64,000 nt of DNA from Sphingomonas sp. Leaf208 (GCF_001421415.1 NZ_LMKH01000036.1:196611-260610); one strand, 5' to 3'; shown: positions 16,752 through 25,821, counted from the stretch's first letter. The notes: generated by a model from the letters alone, not told the origin. Program-made: numbers and translations.

Positions 16752-17645
16752 ATGACGACGATCCGCCTTTCCAACGACCTTCGCCCGCTCGGCAAGAGCG
16801 AAATCCTTGTTTCACCGATAGCCTGGGGCATGTGGCGGCTGGCCGGAGAGGTCGCCCCGGTCCACGCCATGATCGAGGCGGCCTTGGGGGCCGGGATCAA
16901 CTTCTTCGATACCGCCGATATCTATGGCTGCGACGTGCCCGCCGGGTTCGGCTCGGCGGAGGAACTGTTCGGGCGTGCGCTGGCCGAAGACCGGTCATTG
17001 CGTGCGAAAATGGTGATCGCGACCAAGGCGGGCATTCGTCCCGGCATCCCGTATAATTCGAGCGCGACGTATCTTGCCGATGCGCTCGACGCGTCGCTGA
17101 CGCGGATCGACCTCGAGCAGGTCGACCTGTACCAGATCCACCGTCGTGACTTCCTGACGCATCCGCAGGAGGTGGCCGAAACGCTGACCCGGATGGTCGA
17201 GGCGGGCAAGATCCGCAGCATCGGTGTCTCGAACTACAGCGTGGACGAGTTCGACGCGTTGCAGGCTTTCCTCGGCCAGCCGATCGTCAGCACGCAGCCC
17301 GAGTTCTCGCCGCTGCGCACTGCGCCGCTGTTCGACGGGACGCTCGACCACGCGATGCGGCTCGATGTCGCGGTGATGGCGTGGTCGCCGCTCGGGGGCG
17401 GACGGCTGGCGCAGGGCGATCATCCAGCGGCCAAGCTGCTGGCCGAGCATGGCGCGCGCTACGACGTCGATGCGGCAACCGCGACGCTCGCGTGGATCAT
17501 GGCGCATCCGGCGCGGATCATTCCGATCGTCGGCTCGCAGAATCCGGCGCGGATCGCGGCGTCGGCGGATGCATACGAGGTCGAGTGGACGCGGGCCGAA
17601 TGGTATGGCGTGCTACAGGCCGGGATGGGCGAGAATTTGCCATGA
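16752..17645 (+). CDS. Aldo/keto reductase
   Basis: A 297-residue (alpha/beta)8-barrel NADPH oxidoreductase. The tetrad is visible: Asp and Tyr in NFFDTADIYG (about 50-58), Lys in VIATKAG (about 88) and His in YQIHRRD (about 127). GVSNYSVDEF and the cofactor-binding end IIPIVGSQNPARI follow. The ATG at 16752 is chosen; one at 16740 would add four residues. The stop overlaps the next gene by 4 bp (ATGA), so the two are co-translated. In the sulfoquinovose monooxygenase pathway the AKR SmoB reduces 6-oxo-glucose made by the SsuD-like SmoC, and this pair has the same make-up. The substrate here is not proven. Confidence 0.9.
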   Translation: MTTIRLSNDLRPLGKSEILVSPIAWGMWRLAGEVAPVHAMIEAALGAGINFFDTADIYGCDVPAGFGSAEELFGRALAEDRSLRAKMVIATKAGIRPGIPYNSSATYLADALDASLTRIDLEQVDLYQIHRRDFLTHPQEVAETLTRMVEAGKIRSIGVSNYSVDEFDALQAFLGQPIVSTQPEFSPLRTAPLFDGTLDHAMRLDVAVMAWSPLGGGRLAQGDHPAAKLLAEHGARYDVDAATATLAWIMAHPARIIPIVGSQNPARIAASADAYEVEWTRAEWYGVLQAGMGENLP

Positions 17646-18709
17646 GCGACTTGCCTCCCTGCGAAATCAGCTGGTTCTCGGCGCTGTGCGACGACGATTA
17701 CGAGTTTCTCGGCGTGCCCGACGCGGCGCTGAAATCGAGCTGGGAGCATTGCCGCGACATCGTCGTGCAGGCGGAAACCGCGGGGTATGACAATATCCTG
17801 TTGCCGTCGGGCTATGCGCTGGGGATCGACACGACCGCGTTCGCCGCGGGGATTGCGCCGATGCTGAAGCGGTTGCGACTGCTGATGGCGGTGCGGATCG
17901 GCGAGAGCTGGCCGCCGCAGCTTGCGCGCCAGATCGCGACGATCGACCGGATGCTCGGCGGGCGCCTGGCGATCAACATCATTTCGAGCGACCTGCCGGG
18001 CGAGAAGCTCGAGAGCGCGCCGCGGTACGCGCGCACGGTCGAGGCGATGCACATCCTGCGAACGTTGCTCGACGGCAAGCCGCTCGATCATGACGGCGCA
18101 TTCTGGAAGCTGAAGGTCGATCCGCCTCGGGTGACGACGGTGTCGGGGACGTGTCCGGCGTTGTATTTCGGGGGGCTGTCGGAGGCTGCGCGCGATGCGG
18201 CGGCGACCAATGCCGACGTGTATCTGATGTGGCCGGATACGATCGATGCCGTGCGCGCGATCGTCGCGGATTTGCGGTCGCGAGCGGCGAAACACGGCCG
18301 CACGCTTAAGTTCGGCTACCGCGTCCATGTCGTCGTCCGCGAGAGCGAGGCCGAAGCCCGCGCTGCCGCCGACCGGCTACTCTCGAAGCTCGACGATGCC
18401 GAGGGTCGTGCGATCCGGGAGCTCTCGCTGGATTCGCAGTCGGCCGGCGTGCGGCGTCAGGCCGAGCTGCGCGAAGGATCGGACGACGGCTATGCGGAGG
18501 CGAACCTCTGGACCGGGATCGGCCGCGCCCGCTCGGGCTGCGGCGCGGCGATCGTCGGCGATCCGGATCAGGTACTGGCGAAACTGAACGCGTACCGGGC
18601 GGAGGGGATCAATGCGTTTGTTCTCTCCGGGTATCCGCATGCGGCCGAGGCGGATCTGTTTGCGCGGCATGTGTTGCCGCGGATCGAGCATGGGCCTTTG
18701 GTGATCTGA
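17642..18709 (+). CDS. LLM class flavin-dependent oxidoreductase, SsuD (alkanesulfonate monooxygenase)-like
   Basis: A 355-residue bacterial-luciferase-type barrel that should use FMNH2 and O2. It follows the SsuD pattern closely: WFSALCDDDYEFLG at the start, LARQIATIDRMLGGRLAINI, PALYFGGLSEAARD, FGYRVHVVVRESEAEA, ANLWTGIGRARSGCGAAIVG and INAFVLSGYPHAAEA. SsuD relatives split C-S bonds of alkanesulfonates, and SmoC does so with sulfoquinovose. Translation is coupled to the aldo/keto reductase by a 4-bp overlap. No flavin reductase partner lies nearby. Family assignment is strong; the sulfonate substrate is inferred. Confidence 0.9.
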   Translation: MSDLPPCEISWFSALCDDDYEFLGVPDAALKSSWEHCRDIVVQAETAGYDNILLPSGYALGIDTTAFAAGIAPMLKRLRLLMAVRIGESWPPQLARQIATIDRMLGGRLAINIISSDLPGEKLESAPRYARTVEAMHILRTLLDGKPLDHDGAFWKLKVDPPRVTTVSGTCPALYFGGLSEAARDAAATNADVYLMWPDTIDAVRAIVADLRSRAAKHGRTLKFGYRVHVVVRESEAEARAAADRLLSKLDDAEGRAIRELSLDSQSAGVRRQAELREGSDDGYAEANLWTGIGRARSGCGAAIVGDPDQVLAKLNAYRAEGINAFVLSGYPHAAEADLFARHVLPRIEHGPLVI

Positions 18710-18734
18710 GCAACTCGACCCCTCCAACAATCGA

Positions 18735-18838
18735 CCACCCCGGCGAAGGCCGGGGCCCAATTGGGGGACGGTAGTAACGTAGGGCGGTCTGTCGTTACTG
18801 GGGACTTTCCGATTGGGCCCCGGCCTCCGCCGGGGTGG
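18735..18838. repeat. Paired palindromic repeat, family A
   Basis: A two-arm family A element with cores CCCCGGCGAAGGCCGGGG and CCCCGGCCTCCGCCGGGG, just after the SsuD-like gene. With the next element it occupies much of the 347-bp gap before the MFS gene; 18933-19056 shows no gene and should hold the MFS promoter. Confidence 0.9.
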
Positions 18839-18873
18839 CATTGGGTTGGCGATGCCCTTTCCCCGTCCCCCTC

Positions 18874-18932
18874 CTTGTTCTCCCGCGAAGGCGGGAGCCC
18901 AGTCTGGATCCCCGCCTTCGCGGGGAAACAAG
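18874..18932. repeat. Palindromic repeat, family B (inverted orientation)
   Basis: Family B stem-loop starting CTTGTTCTCCCGCGAAGGCG and ending CCCCGCCTTCGCGGGGAAAC. It is in the opposite orientation to the copies at 5434 and 13003, showing that the family inserts either way. Confidence 0.9.
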
Positions 18933-19056
18933 CGTGCTCGAAGGAGATGGCCGCGAAGCCAATCCGGAGTGAGCCCTACCCCCTGCAACCAAATAACCGG
19001 CTCCGCGAAGAGAAACTGGCTAGCCTCCCCGCCACGCTCGTCCATGCTAAGCGCGT

Positions 19057-20304
19057 ATGACCCAGCCTACCAAGACCGTCGCGCAACTCAGCGCTCGCGC
19101 CCGCGCGCTGTTGTTCGCGCTCGTCGTCACCGCCGGTATCCTCAACCTCGTCGACCGCCAGATCATTTCCGTCCTGAAGCCGATCATCGCCGCCGATCTC
19201 GGCTGGAGCGACGATGATTACGGGACGCTTGCCGCATGGTTCCAGGGCGGCGCGGCGTTCGCGTTCCTGTTCACCGGGTGGATCGTCGACAAGCTCGGCG
19301 TCAAATGGGCGAACCCGATCGGCGTCGCGGCGTGGAGCGTCGCGGCGATGGCGCATGGCTGGGCGCGGTCGATGACCGAGTTCGTGATGATCCGAGTTAG
19401 CTTAGGCGCGACCGAGGCGATGGGGACACCGACCGGCATCAAGACGATCGCGTCGGTGCTGCCCAAGAACTGGCGATCGAGCGGGTTCGGCGCGACCAAC
19501 GCCGCCAACAGCATCGGCGCGATCCTGGCCCCGCTGGCGATCCCAGGTGTCGCGTTGCTGGTCGGGTGGCGCGGGACCTTCGTGGCGGCAGGTGCGCTCG
19601 GGCTGGTGTGGGCGGCGGTATGGCTGGTCGCGACGAGGCGCGTGACTTTCTCCCCGCCCCGTCCGGTCGAGACGGACACCGCTCCCCTCATCGAGTACGG
19701 TCCGATCCTGCGCAACCGCCAGACCTGGGCGATCGCGGTCGCCAAGATCCTGTCGGACGCGACGTGGTGGCTGTTGCTGTTCTGGCTGCCGGACTTCTTC
19801 CACCGGCAATACGGGCTGACCGGCGTCGCGCTCGGCGTGCCGCTCGCCATTGCCTATGGTGGCGCGGCGGTCGGATCGTTGCTCGGCGGCGGCGTTTCGA
19901 CGCGGTTGCTGAGTCTTGGCTACAGCGTCAACGCGGTGCGCAAAGGCATCTTGCTGGTCGCCGCGCTGTGCGTCCTGCCGATCCCGCTGGTGCTGTACGC
20001 AGGCAATTACGCGCTAACGATCGGGCTCATGGCACTGACGCTCGCCGCACATCAGGCATTCTCGACCAATCTCTTCGCGCTGATCGCCGATGTCGTGCCA
20101 CAGGCCAAGCTCGGCCGCGTGACCGCATTCGGATCGTTCAGCGGCAATGTCGGCGGCATGGTGATCGCCAAGGTCGCGGGGCTCGTGCTCACCGCAGGGC
20201 TCGGCTATCTGCCGTTGTTCCTGTTCGCGAGCGTCTCGTACCTGCTCGCGATCGGGTGGATCCAGCTGCTGCTGCCGGTGCTGCGACCAGTCGAGCCGCG
20301 CTAA
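19057..20304 (+). CDS. MFS transporter (anion:cation symporter / hexuronate-like)
   Basis: A 415-residue inner-membrane protein with about 12 hydrophobic helices. The first helix ends NLVDRQIISVLKPIIAADLG, the loop 2-3 region has GWIVDKLGVKWANPIG, and helix 5 holds IKTIASVLPKNWRSSGFGATNAANSIGAI. This pattern is typical of the ACS branch that imports hexuronates and related organic anions. It lies between the SsuD-like gene and the TonB receptor, all on the same strand, and would carry the receptor's substrate across the inner membrane. An anionic sugar such as sulfoquinovose would be compatible. The gap of 347 bp to the gene upstream suggests its own promoter. Confidence 0.88.
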   Translation: MTQPTKTVAQLSARARALLFALVVTAGILNLVDRQIISVLKPIIAADLGWSDDDYGTLAAWFQGGAAFAFLFTGWIVDKLGVKWANPIGVAAWSVAAMAHGWARSMTEFVMIRVSLGATEAMGTPTGIKTIASVLPKNWRSSGFGATNAANSIGAILAPLAIPGVALLVGWRGTFVAAGALGLVWAAVWLVATRRVTFSPPRPVETDTAPLIEYGPILRNRQTWAIAVAKILSDATWWLLLFWLPDFFHRQYGLTGVALGVPLAIAYGGAAVGSLLGGGVSTRLLSLGYSVNAVRKGILLVAALCVLPIPLVLYAGNYALTIGLMALTLAAHQAFSTNLFALIADVVPQAKLGRVTAFGSFSGNVGGMVIAKVAGLVLTAGLGYLPLFLFASVSYLLAIGWIQLLLPVLRPVEPR

Positions 20305-20390
20305 AGCTGACACGACGCGGCGCAATGCCGTTCTTTATACCCATCGTCAGAATGGGAATTAAAAGACGCTATCATTTCGGGAGGGAAACC

Positions 20391-22724
20391 ATGCTCTATC
20401 CACGCACCCAGCGCAGTCTCGCGCTACTTGCCGGCACCGCCATGGCCGCGCTCGCCATGCCGGCCTTTGCGCAGGAAGCGCCCACACCCGCTACGCTCGC
20501 ACCCGTCCCCACCCCCGCCCCGGTTGCGCAGAGCGACGAGGTGATCGTCACCGCGCGCTATCGCAACGAGACACTCCAGTCGGTGCCGATCGCGATCACC
20601 GCGGTCAGCGGTCAGTCGCTCGCCGAGCGCCAGTTGAACACGGTCGAGAACATCGCCGCGACGATTCCGTCGGTCGGCTTCCGCAGCGGCGCGTCGAACA
20701 AGGATCGCACGATCTTCATCCGCGGCGTCGGTACGATCACGACCTCGCCCGGCGTCGAGCCATCAGTATCGACCGTGCTCGACGGCGTCGTCCTCACCCG
20801 CCCCGGCCAGTCGACGCTCGACCTCGGCGAAGTCGAGCGGATCGAGGTGTTGCGCGGGCCGCAGGGCACGTTGTTCGGCAAGAACGCCTCGGCGGGCGTG
20901 GTCAACATCGTCACCCGCAACCCGAGCGACGAATTCCGCGCGTTCGGCGAGGCGGGCATCACCTCCGACGAGGAATACCGGATCAAGGCCGGCATCTCGG
21001 GCGCGCTCGTCCCCGGCAAGGTGCAGGCGCTGATCGGCGGGCTGTACGACGACTATAAGGGCAACGTCCGCAACGTCGCGCGCAACCAGGACGTCAACGG
21101 CTATCGACGCTATGGCGCGCGCGGCAAGCTGGTCGTCACGCCGTCGGACGACCTGAAGTTCACGATCATCGGCGATTACCTCCACTCGCACGATACCACC
21201 CCGACCAGCGTCTATGCGGCCACCAGCCGCACGGCGTATCCCACCGGTGTCGTCACCAATTCGCCCGACCTCGCCGCCGCGCTGGGTGCAAGCGGGATCG
21301 TCGCGGGACCGAGCAATCGCCGGACCAACAACAATTCGATCACCGACGTGAAGGACGAGAATTACGGCGGGTCGGTCACCGGCGAACTCGCGCTTGGCGA
21401 TTACCACATCACCTCGATCACCGGTTGGCGGCAATGGCTCAACAACCAGCGCCAGGACTACGACAGCGTCGCCGCGCTCTCGACCGCGTTCCCGTCGGGA
21501 CAGGACGCAGGCAGCGTCGACACCAAGCAATTCTCCGAGGAACTGCGCCTCACCTCGCCCAAGGGTGGCCTGATTGATTACGTCGTCGGCGCCTATTACC
21601 TCCACGCGACGAACGACGAGCGGTACCAGCGCACGCTGACCTCACTCGCGGCCGGCGGCGCGCAAACGACGACCACGGGCGTCGCGAACTACGGCATCAC
21701 CAACGACAATTACGCACTGTTCGGTGAGGCGAACGTCAATTTCACGCCGAAATTCCGCGGTATTGCCGGCTATCGCTCGACCTGGGACAGCCTCGACTTC
21801 TACCACGTCCGCACCTCGACCGCGGATCCGCTCAATACCGGCGCGGCAGCGCTCGACCGGCCCGGGGTCCGCGCGTATCACAACGCGACCGGCGGGATCG
21901 ACAAGCGCGGCGACAGTTATCGCCTCGGGCTCCAGTATGATCTCGGCGAGCATGCGCAGACCTATTTCACGTACTCGCACGGCTATAAGGGGCCGGCGTA
22001 CAACGTGTATTTTAACATGCGCTCGCTCAACGCGACGACGCCGCTGGATGAAGTGCCGCTGAGCCCGGAGACGTCCAATTCGTACGAGGTCGGGCTGAAG
22101 GGCAGTACTGCGAACCGTGCGCTGAGCTACAGCTTGGCGGCGTTCACGACCAATTTCGACGGGTATCAGGCGAGCTTCAACGACGTCGTCGCGGGGGCGC
22201 AGGTCAGCCGGCTGATCAACGCCGGATCGGTACGCTCGCGCGGGGTCGAGGCGGACGTAACGCTGCGCCCGACCAAGGGCCTGACGCTCGACATCTCCGC
22301 CGCCTATACCGATGCGACGGTGCGCAACTTCCTCTGCCCGACCGGCGCGCCGACGAGCTGCAACATCAACGGCCAGCCGCTCCCCTATGCGCCGAAGATC
22401 AAGTTGTACGAGAATGCGGCGTACAAGTTCGGGCTGACCGATACGCTGGCGCTGGAACTCCAGACCGACGTCACGTTCAGCAGCAAGGTGCAATATTCGC
22501 TCGCAGAGACGCCGAGCACGATCCAGCCTTCGTACGCGATCTGGAACGCGAGCGTCGCGGTGCTGAGCGATACGTCCGGCTGGCAGCTGCGCGCGTATGT
22601 GAAGAACCTGACGAACACGTCCTATTCGTCGTTCCTCACCGCGGGCACGTTTGCGGGCACGGTGCGGTTCGTGCCGCGCGACGACAAGCGCTATGCCGGG
22701 CTGCTGCTGCGCAAGGACTTCTGA
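20391..22724 (+). CDS. TonB-dependent receptor
   Basis: A 777-residue outer-membrane barrel receptor for active import. It has a signal peptide (to about residue 29, AFAQ), a TonB-box-like DEVIVTARYRNE (about 48), a plug domain with LAERQLNTVENIAATIPSVG and RIEVLRGPQGTLFGKNASAG, then a long beta-barrel that ends in the usual terminal Phe (RKDF). The start at 20391 follows GGGAGGGAAACC. Plug sequences of this type are common in sphingomonad receptors for plant or aromatic compounds. Its position after the MFS gene links it to the 15.6-22.7 kb catabolic locus. The ligand is unknown. Confidence 0.93.
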   Translation: MLYPRTQRSLALLAGTAMAALAMPAFAQEAPTPATLAPVPTPAPVAQSDEVIVTARYRNETLQSVPIAITAVSGQSLAERQLNTVENIAATIPSVGFRSGASNKDRTIFIRGVGTITTSPGVEPSVSTVLDGVVLTRPGQSTLDLGEVERIEVLRGPQGTLFGKNASAGVVNIVTRNPSDEFRAFGEAGITSDEEYRIKAGISGALVPGKVQALIGGLYDDYKGNVRNVARNQDVNGYRRYGARGKLVVTPSDDLKFTIIGDYLHSHDTTPTSVYAATSRTAYPTGVVTNSPDLAAALGASGIVAGPSNRRTNNNSITDVKDENYGGSVTGELALGDYHITSITGWRQWLNNQRQDYDSVAALSTAFPSGQDAGSVDTKQFSEELRLTSPKGGLIDYVVGAYYLHATNDERYQRTLTSLAAGGAQTTTTGVANYGITNDNYALFGEANVNFTPKFRGIAGYRSTWDSLDFYHVRTSTADPLNTGAAALDRPGVRAYHNATGGIDKRGDSYRLGLQYDLGEHAQTYFTYSHGYKGPAYNVYFNMRSLNATTPLDEVPLSPETSNSYEVGLKGSTANRALSYSLAAFTTNFDGYQASFNDVVAGAQVSRLINAGSVRSRGVEADVTLRPTKGLTLDISAAYTDATVRNFLCPTGAPTSCNINGQPLPYAPKIKLYENAAYKFGLTDTLALELQTDVTFSSKVQYSLAETPSTIQPSYAIWNASVAVLSDTSGWQLRAYVKNLTNTSYSSFLTAGTFAGTVRFVPRDDKRYAGLLLRKDF

Positions 22725-22757
22725 CCTAGCCCGGAATCCACCTCTGCTGATGTCGTT

Positions 22758-22791
22758 GCGGCTGGACCGACTCCTTCGGTCGACAAGCCGC
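22758..22791 (+). terminator. Hairpin downstream of the TonB receptor
   Basis: GCGGCT pairs with AGCCGC, and inside it GACCGA with TCGGTC closes a CTCCT loop. It begins 33 bp after the receptor stop. There is no clear T-run, so it may be only a 3'-end stabiliser. Confidence 0.45.
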
Positions 22792-22858
22792 TGTAATTGC
22801 GGCGCCATGCGGTACGCGCGTTCTTCCTATCGGCCGCGTTTTACCACATGGTGCCCGT

Positions 22859-23317
22859 ATGCCGACGATACCCGCCGTCTCGACGATCGCCCAGACGATC
22901 CAGCTTTCGCTAGCGCCCGTATTCATGCTGGCGGGTATCGGCCAGTTACTGAACGTGCTTGCCGGCCGCCTGTCGCGGGTGATCGACCGTGCGCGAAAGC
23001 TGGAACACCTCCACGCGAGCAGCACCGGGCCGGAGCATGTCCGCTTCGTCTGGGAACTGCGCCTGCTCGACCGCCGGATGACGATCATCAACGCGGCGCT
23101 GTTCCTCGCGGTCTCCAGCGCGATCATGACGTGTATCCTGATCGCGCTGCTGTTCATCGCCGAACTCGCGAAGCTGCATTTCGGGACGTACGTGGCCGTG
23201 TGCTTCATTCTCGCGATGATCCTGCTGATCGCGGCGCTGATCTCGTTCATCTTCGAGGTGCGGATTTCGCTCCGCGCATTTCGTATCCGCCCCGAATTGC
23301 TGAGGCCTCTGCCATGA
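22859..23317 (+). CDS. DUF2721 domain-containing membrane protein
   Basis: A 152-residue inner-membrane protein with three hydrophobic helices. The N-terminal IQLSLAPVFMLAGIGQLLNVLAGRLSRVIDRARKLE is the DUF2721 signature: a first helix followed by a charged R-x-D-R-x-R cytoplasmic loop. Two long hydrophobic helices follow. Function unknown. Its stop overlaps the start of the DUF4345 gene by 4 bp, so the two form a translationally coupled pair. Confidence 0.88.
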   Translation: MPTIPAVSTIAQTIQLSLAPVFMLAGIGQLLNVLAGRLSRVIDRARKLEHLHASSTGPEHVRFVWELRLLDRRMTIINAALFLAVSSAIMTCILIALLFIAELAKLHFGTYVAVCFILAMILLIAALISFIFEVRISLRAFRIRPELLRPLP

Positions 23318-23736
23318 CCGGCTCGATCGAGAAGCGCCTGTTGCAGGCCGTGATTGCGGTGGCGTGCCTGTTGCCGCTGATCGTCGGCGGCCAGGGTATC
23401 CTGCACGGCCCTGCGCCGTTCGGGCATCTAGCCGATGTGCCGAGGGATCTCGACAGCCATTTCCGGTATATCTCGGGGATATTCTTCGCGACAGGTCTCG
23501 GGTTCGTGAGTTGCATTCCGAATATCGAGCGCAAGGGGCCGCGGTTCCGGCTGCTCGGCGGGCTGATCTTCGTCGGGGGCGTGTCGCGACTGATATCGTT
23601 GATCGCGGTCGGCGTGCCATCGCGGGGCCATGTCCTTGGCTTAGGCATGGAGACGATCGTCGTGCCGTTGCTGATGCTGTGGCAATGGAATTTCGCACGG
23701 CGGAATTTCGCGCGGCGGAACGCATTGCGCGCTTGA
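23314..23736 (+). CDS. DUF4345 family membrane protein
   Basis: A 140-residue protein with four hydrophobic segments; the HFRYISGIFFATGLGF and FLGGL/ISRLISLI-like stretches match DUF4345, a small family of four-helix membrane proteins of unknown function. The ATG at 23314 overlaps the DUF2721 stop (ATGA). The C-terminus is basic, with a direct repeat (NFARRNFARRN). The pair sits between a TonB receptor and an MBL hydrolase and has no visible link to either. Confidence 0.82.
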   Translation: MTGSIEKRLLQAVIAVACLLPLIVGGQGILHGPAPFGHLADVPRDLDSHFRYISGIFFATGLGFVSCIPNIERKGPRFRLLGGLIFVGGVSRLISLIAVGVPSRGHVLGLGMETIVVPLLMLWQWNFARRNFARRNALRA

Positions 23737-23798
23737 TCTGAACGATGATCGCCAGCGTGCGTTAGGGCGACATCCAATCCCATGCAGACAGGAACGCC

Positions 23799-24977
23799 GT
23801 GACGAGACTATTGAAGATCGTCGGCGGTGCGATCCTGTTGCTGGTCGTGATCGGTGCGCTGATCGTGACGATCGTGCCGCAATTCCTCGACCGGATCTAT
23901 TATCGCGGGTCGGCGTCGAGCCATTTCGACGGTGCGCGGTTCTTCAATCCCGACGGCGACGCAGATACCAAGCAGATCCAGCCCAAGGGTAGCGGCGGTG
24001 GCCGTGCGAGCTTCTTCTGGAAGTATTTCACGGGCAGCGATGGCCGGCCTGCGTGGCCCACGTCGGTCGCGGTGAACCGCGTCGCACCGCCGGCCCAGGT
24101 CGAGGGCGAGCGGATGGTCGTGACGTGGGTCGGCCATGCCAGCGTGTTGATCCAGACGCAGGGGCTCAACATCCTCACCGATCCGGTCTGGGCGGAGAAG
24201 GCCGGGCCGCTGGGCACGGGGCCGCGTCGTGTCGCCGAGCCGGGGATCGCGTTCGATGCGCTGCCCAGGATCGACCTCGTGCTGGTCAGCCACAATCACT
24301 ACGACCATCTCGACAAGGCGACGCTGAAGCGGCTCTGGCAGCGCGATCGGCCGCGGATCGTCACGAGTTTGGGCAATGACAGCGTGATCGGCCAGACCGG
24401 CGCGCAGGCGACCGCGCTCGACTGGGGGCAGCGGGTGACCATCAAGCCCGGCGTCGCTGTCGTCGTCACGCGCAACCACCATTGGGGCAGCCGCTGGTTC
24501 ACCGATCGCAACCGCGCCTTGTGGTCGAGCTTCGTCGTGACGCTGCCGGGCGGGAACGTGTTCTTTGCGGGCGATACCGGCATGGGCGACGGCCAATGGC
24601 CGGTCGAAGCGGCGGCGCTCGGGCCGGTCCGGCTGGCGCTGATCCCGATCGGTGCGTTCCGATTCGTCGATGGGCAGATGGAATCGGGCAGCCATATCGG
24701 GCCGGTCGATGCGGTCGAAGTATATCGCCGGCTCGGCGCGGCGCACGCGATCCCAATCCACTGGGGGACGTTCCGACTGTCGTTCGAGGGGTATGACACG
24801 CCACCGAAGCTGCTGGCGGCGGCGATGCGGTGTACGGGGCAGACTGGGTTCGAGCCCGTGGCGATCGGGCGGCCGGTGGAGGTTGCTGGGTATGTGAAGC
24901 CGGCAGCGGTTACGCCGATGCCGCGGGAGGCTTTGCTTAAATGCCTCGATACGCCACAGGTTCGCGCGCTCCGCTAA
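23799..24977 (+). CDS. MBL fold metallo-hydrolase, NAPE-PLD-like
   Basis: A 392-residue protein with an N-terminal hydrophobic helix (residues about 8-28), probably a membrane anchor or uncleaved signal. A metallo-beta-lactamase domain follows. The zinc site is visible in VSHNHYDHLD (HxHxDH, about 166-173), with further ligands in NHHWGS and FAGDTG. WVGHASVLIQTQGLNILTDPVW before the zinc motif is typical of the NAPE-PLD/UlaG branch, which hydrolyses phosphodiesters. The start is the GTG at 23799. The substrate is unknown; a phospholipid-type substrate is only a family-based guess. Confidence 0.85.
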   Translation: MTRLLKIVGGAILLLVVIGALIVTIVPQFLDRIYYRGSASSHFDGARFFNPDGDADTKQIQPKGSGGGRASFFWKYFTGSDGRPAWPTSVAVNRVAPPAQVEGERMVVTWVGHASVLIQTQGLNILTDPVWAEKAGPLGTGPRRVAEPGIAFDALPRIDLVLVSHNHYDHLDKATLKRLWQRDRPRIVTSLGNDSVIGQTGAQATALDWGQRVTIKPGVAVVVTRNHHWGSRWFTDRNRALWSSFVVTLPGGNVFFAGDTGMGDGQWPVEAAALGPVRLALIPIGAFRFVDGQMESGSHIGPVDAVEVYRRLGAAHAIPIHWGTFRLSFEGYDTPPKLLAAAMRCTGQTGFEPVAIGRPVEVAGYVKPAAVTPMPREALLKCLDTPQVRALR

Positions 24978-25029
24978 ATTCTCCGTCACCCCGAAGCTGT
25001 TCGTCGGGTATCCTCTTCAAGCTAGTAAG

Positions 25030-25088
25030 CTTGTTTCCCCGCGAAGGCGGGAACCCAGACTGGGCTCCCGCCTTCGCGGGAGAACAAG
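25030..25088. repeat. Palindromic repeat, family B
   Basis: Family B stem-loop, CTTGTTTCCCCGCGAAGGCG ... CTCCCGCCTTCGCGGGAG, in the 291-bp gap between the convergent MBL and VOC genes. Confidence 0.9.
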
Positions 25089-25121
25089 GAGGATGAAGGG
25101 TAACGCCGGCCACACATCCGA

Positions 25122-25227
25122 CCACCCCGGCGAAGGCCGGGGCCCAGTTGGAAAGGTCGCAGTAACGGAAGACCGCGTTAAGTTAGCGACGTTCCCCAAC
25201 TGGGCCCCGGCCTTCGCCGGGGAGGTG
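25122..25227. repeat. Paired palindromic repeat, family A
   Basis: A two-arm family A element directly after the family B copy (order B then A here), filling most of the convergent gap. The right arm ends CCGGGGAGGTG, a slightly altered end. Confidence 0.9.
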
Positions 25228-25268
25228 TACCCGCTCGGACGCGATAGGCGCCGAACACAGCCCGCGCT

Positions 25269-25655
25269 TTACCCCATCTTGAACACGCAAAGCTTGTTGC
25301 CGTCGGGATCGCGGAAATACGCGCCGTAGAAGCCCATTTCCTCGGGTCCACGCGTGCCGGCAGCGCCTTCGTCCGCGCCGCCGAGTTCGATCGCCTTGGC
25401 GTAGACCTGATCAACCTGCTCGCGCGAATCCGCTGCCAGCGCGACCATCGTGCCGTTGCCCGCAGTCGCGGCAGCGCCGTCATAGGGCTTGCCGATCACG
25501 AGCATCGGCTTGTCGGGGCCCGCGCCGTAGAAGGTCAACTGGCGGGCGTCGGGCATCTGCATGAGGCGCTTGCCGCCGACCGTCGCGAACAGCGCGTCGT
25601 AGAATGCCAGCGCCGAGTCGATGTCGTTGGTGCCGAGCGTCGCGTAACCGATCAT
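25269..25655 (-). CDS. VOC family protein (glyoxalase/bleomycin-resistance fold)
   Basis: A 128-residue protein with the N-terminal pattern MIGYATLGTNDIDSALAFYDALF and the C-terminal FRDPDGNKLCVFKMG. Together these give the paired beta-alpha-beta-beta-beta modules of the vicinal-oxygen-chelate fold, with metal-ligand candidates at the strand starts and in D-P-D-G-N-K-L. Such proteins range from glyoxalases to dioxygenases and binding proteins, so the reaction cannot be stated. A Shine-Dalgarno AGGAGAGACCC precedes the ATG. Monocistronic. Confidence 0.88.
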   Translation of the reverse strand: MIGYATLGTNDIDSALAFYDALFATVGGKRLMQMPDARQLTFYGAGPDKPMLVIGKPYDGAAATAGNGTMVALAADSREQVDQVYAKAIELGGADEGAAGTRGPEEMGFYGAYFRDPDGNKLCVFKMG

Positions 25656-25716
25656 GGGTCTCTCCTCTTATGATTGAGGAGCGATATCGACGGGTTGCGC
25701 GGGGGACGCAACTAGC

Positions 25717-25806
25717 TGCTCCCTCGCGAAGGCGGGGGTCCAGGCCCGAACCCTCCCGGCATTCGACGGTGCAGTAATCCCTGGGCCCCCGCGTTCGCGA
25801 AAGAAC
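25717..25806. repeat. Degenerate family B repeat
   Basis: GCTCCCTCGCGAAGGCGGGG and a distant mirror GGGCCCCCGCGTTCGCGAAA, separated by about 50 bp of unrelated sequence. It appears to be an old or long-centred copy between the VOC and fpr genes. Confidence 0.65.
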
Positions 25807-25821
25807 CAAAGCTTAACGCCA

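Noticed and set aside
22651-23313. Long plus-strand frame running into DUF4345
   Set aside because: The first part is out of frame with the TonB receptor and DUF2721; only the part from ATG 23314 shows coding character.
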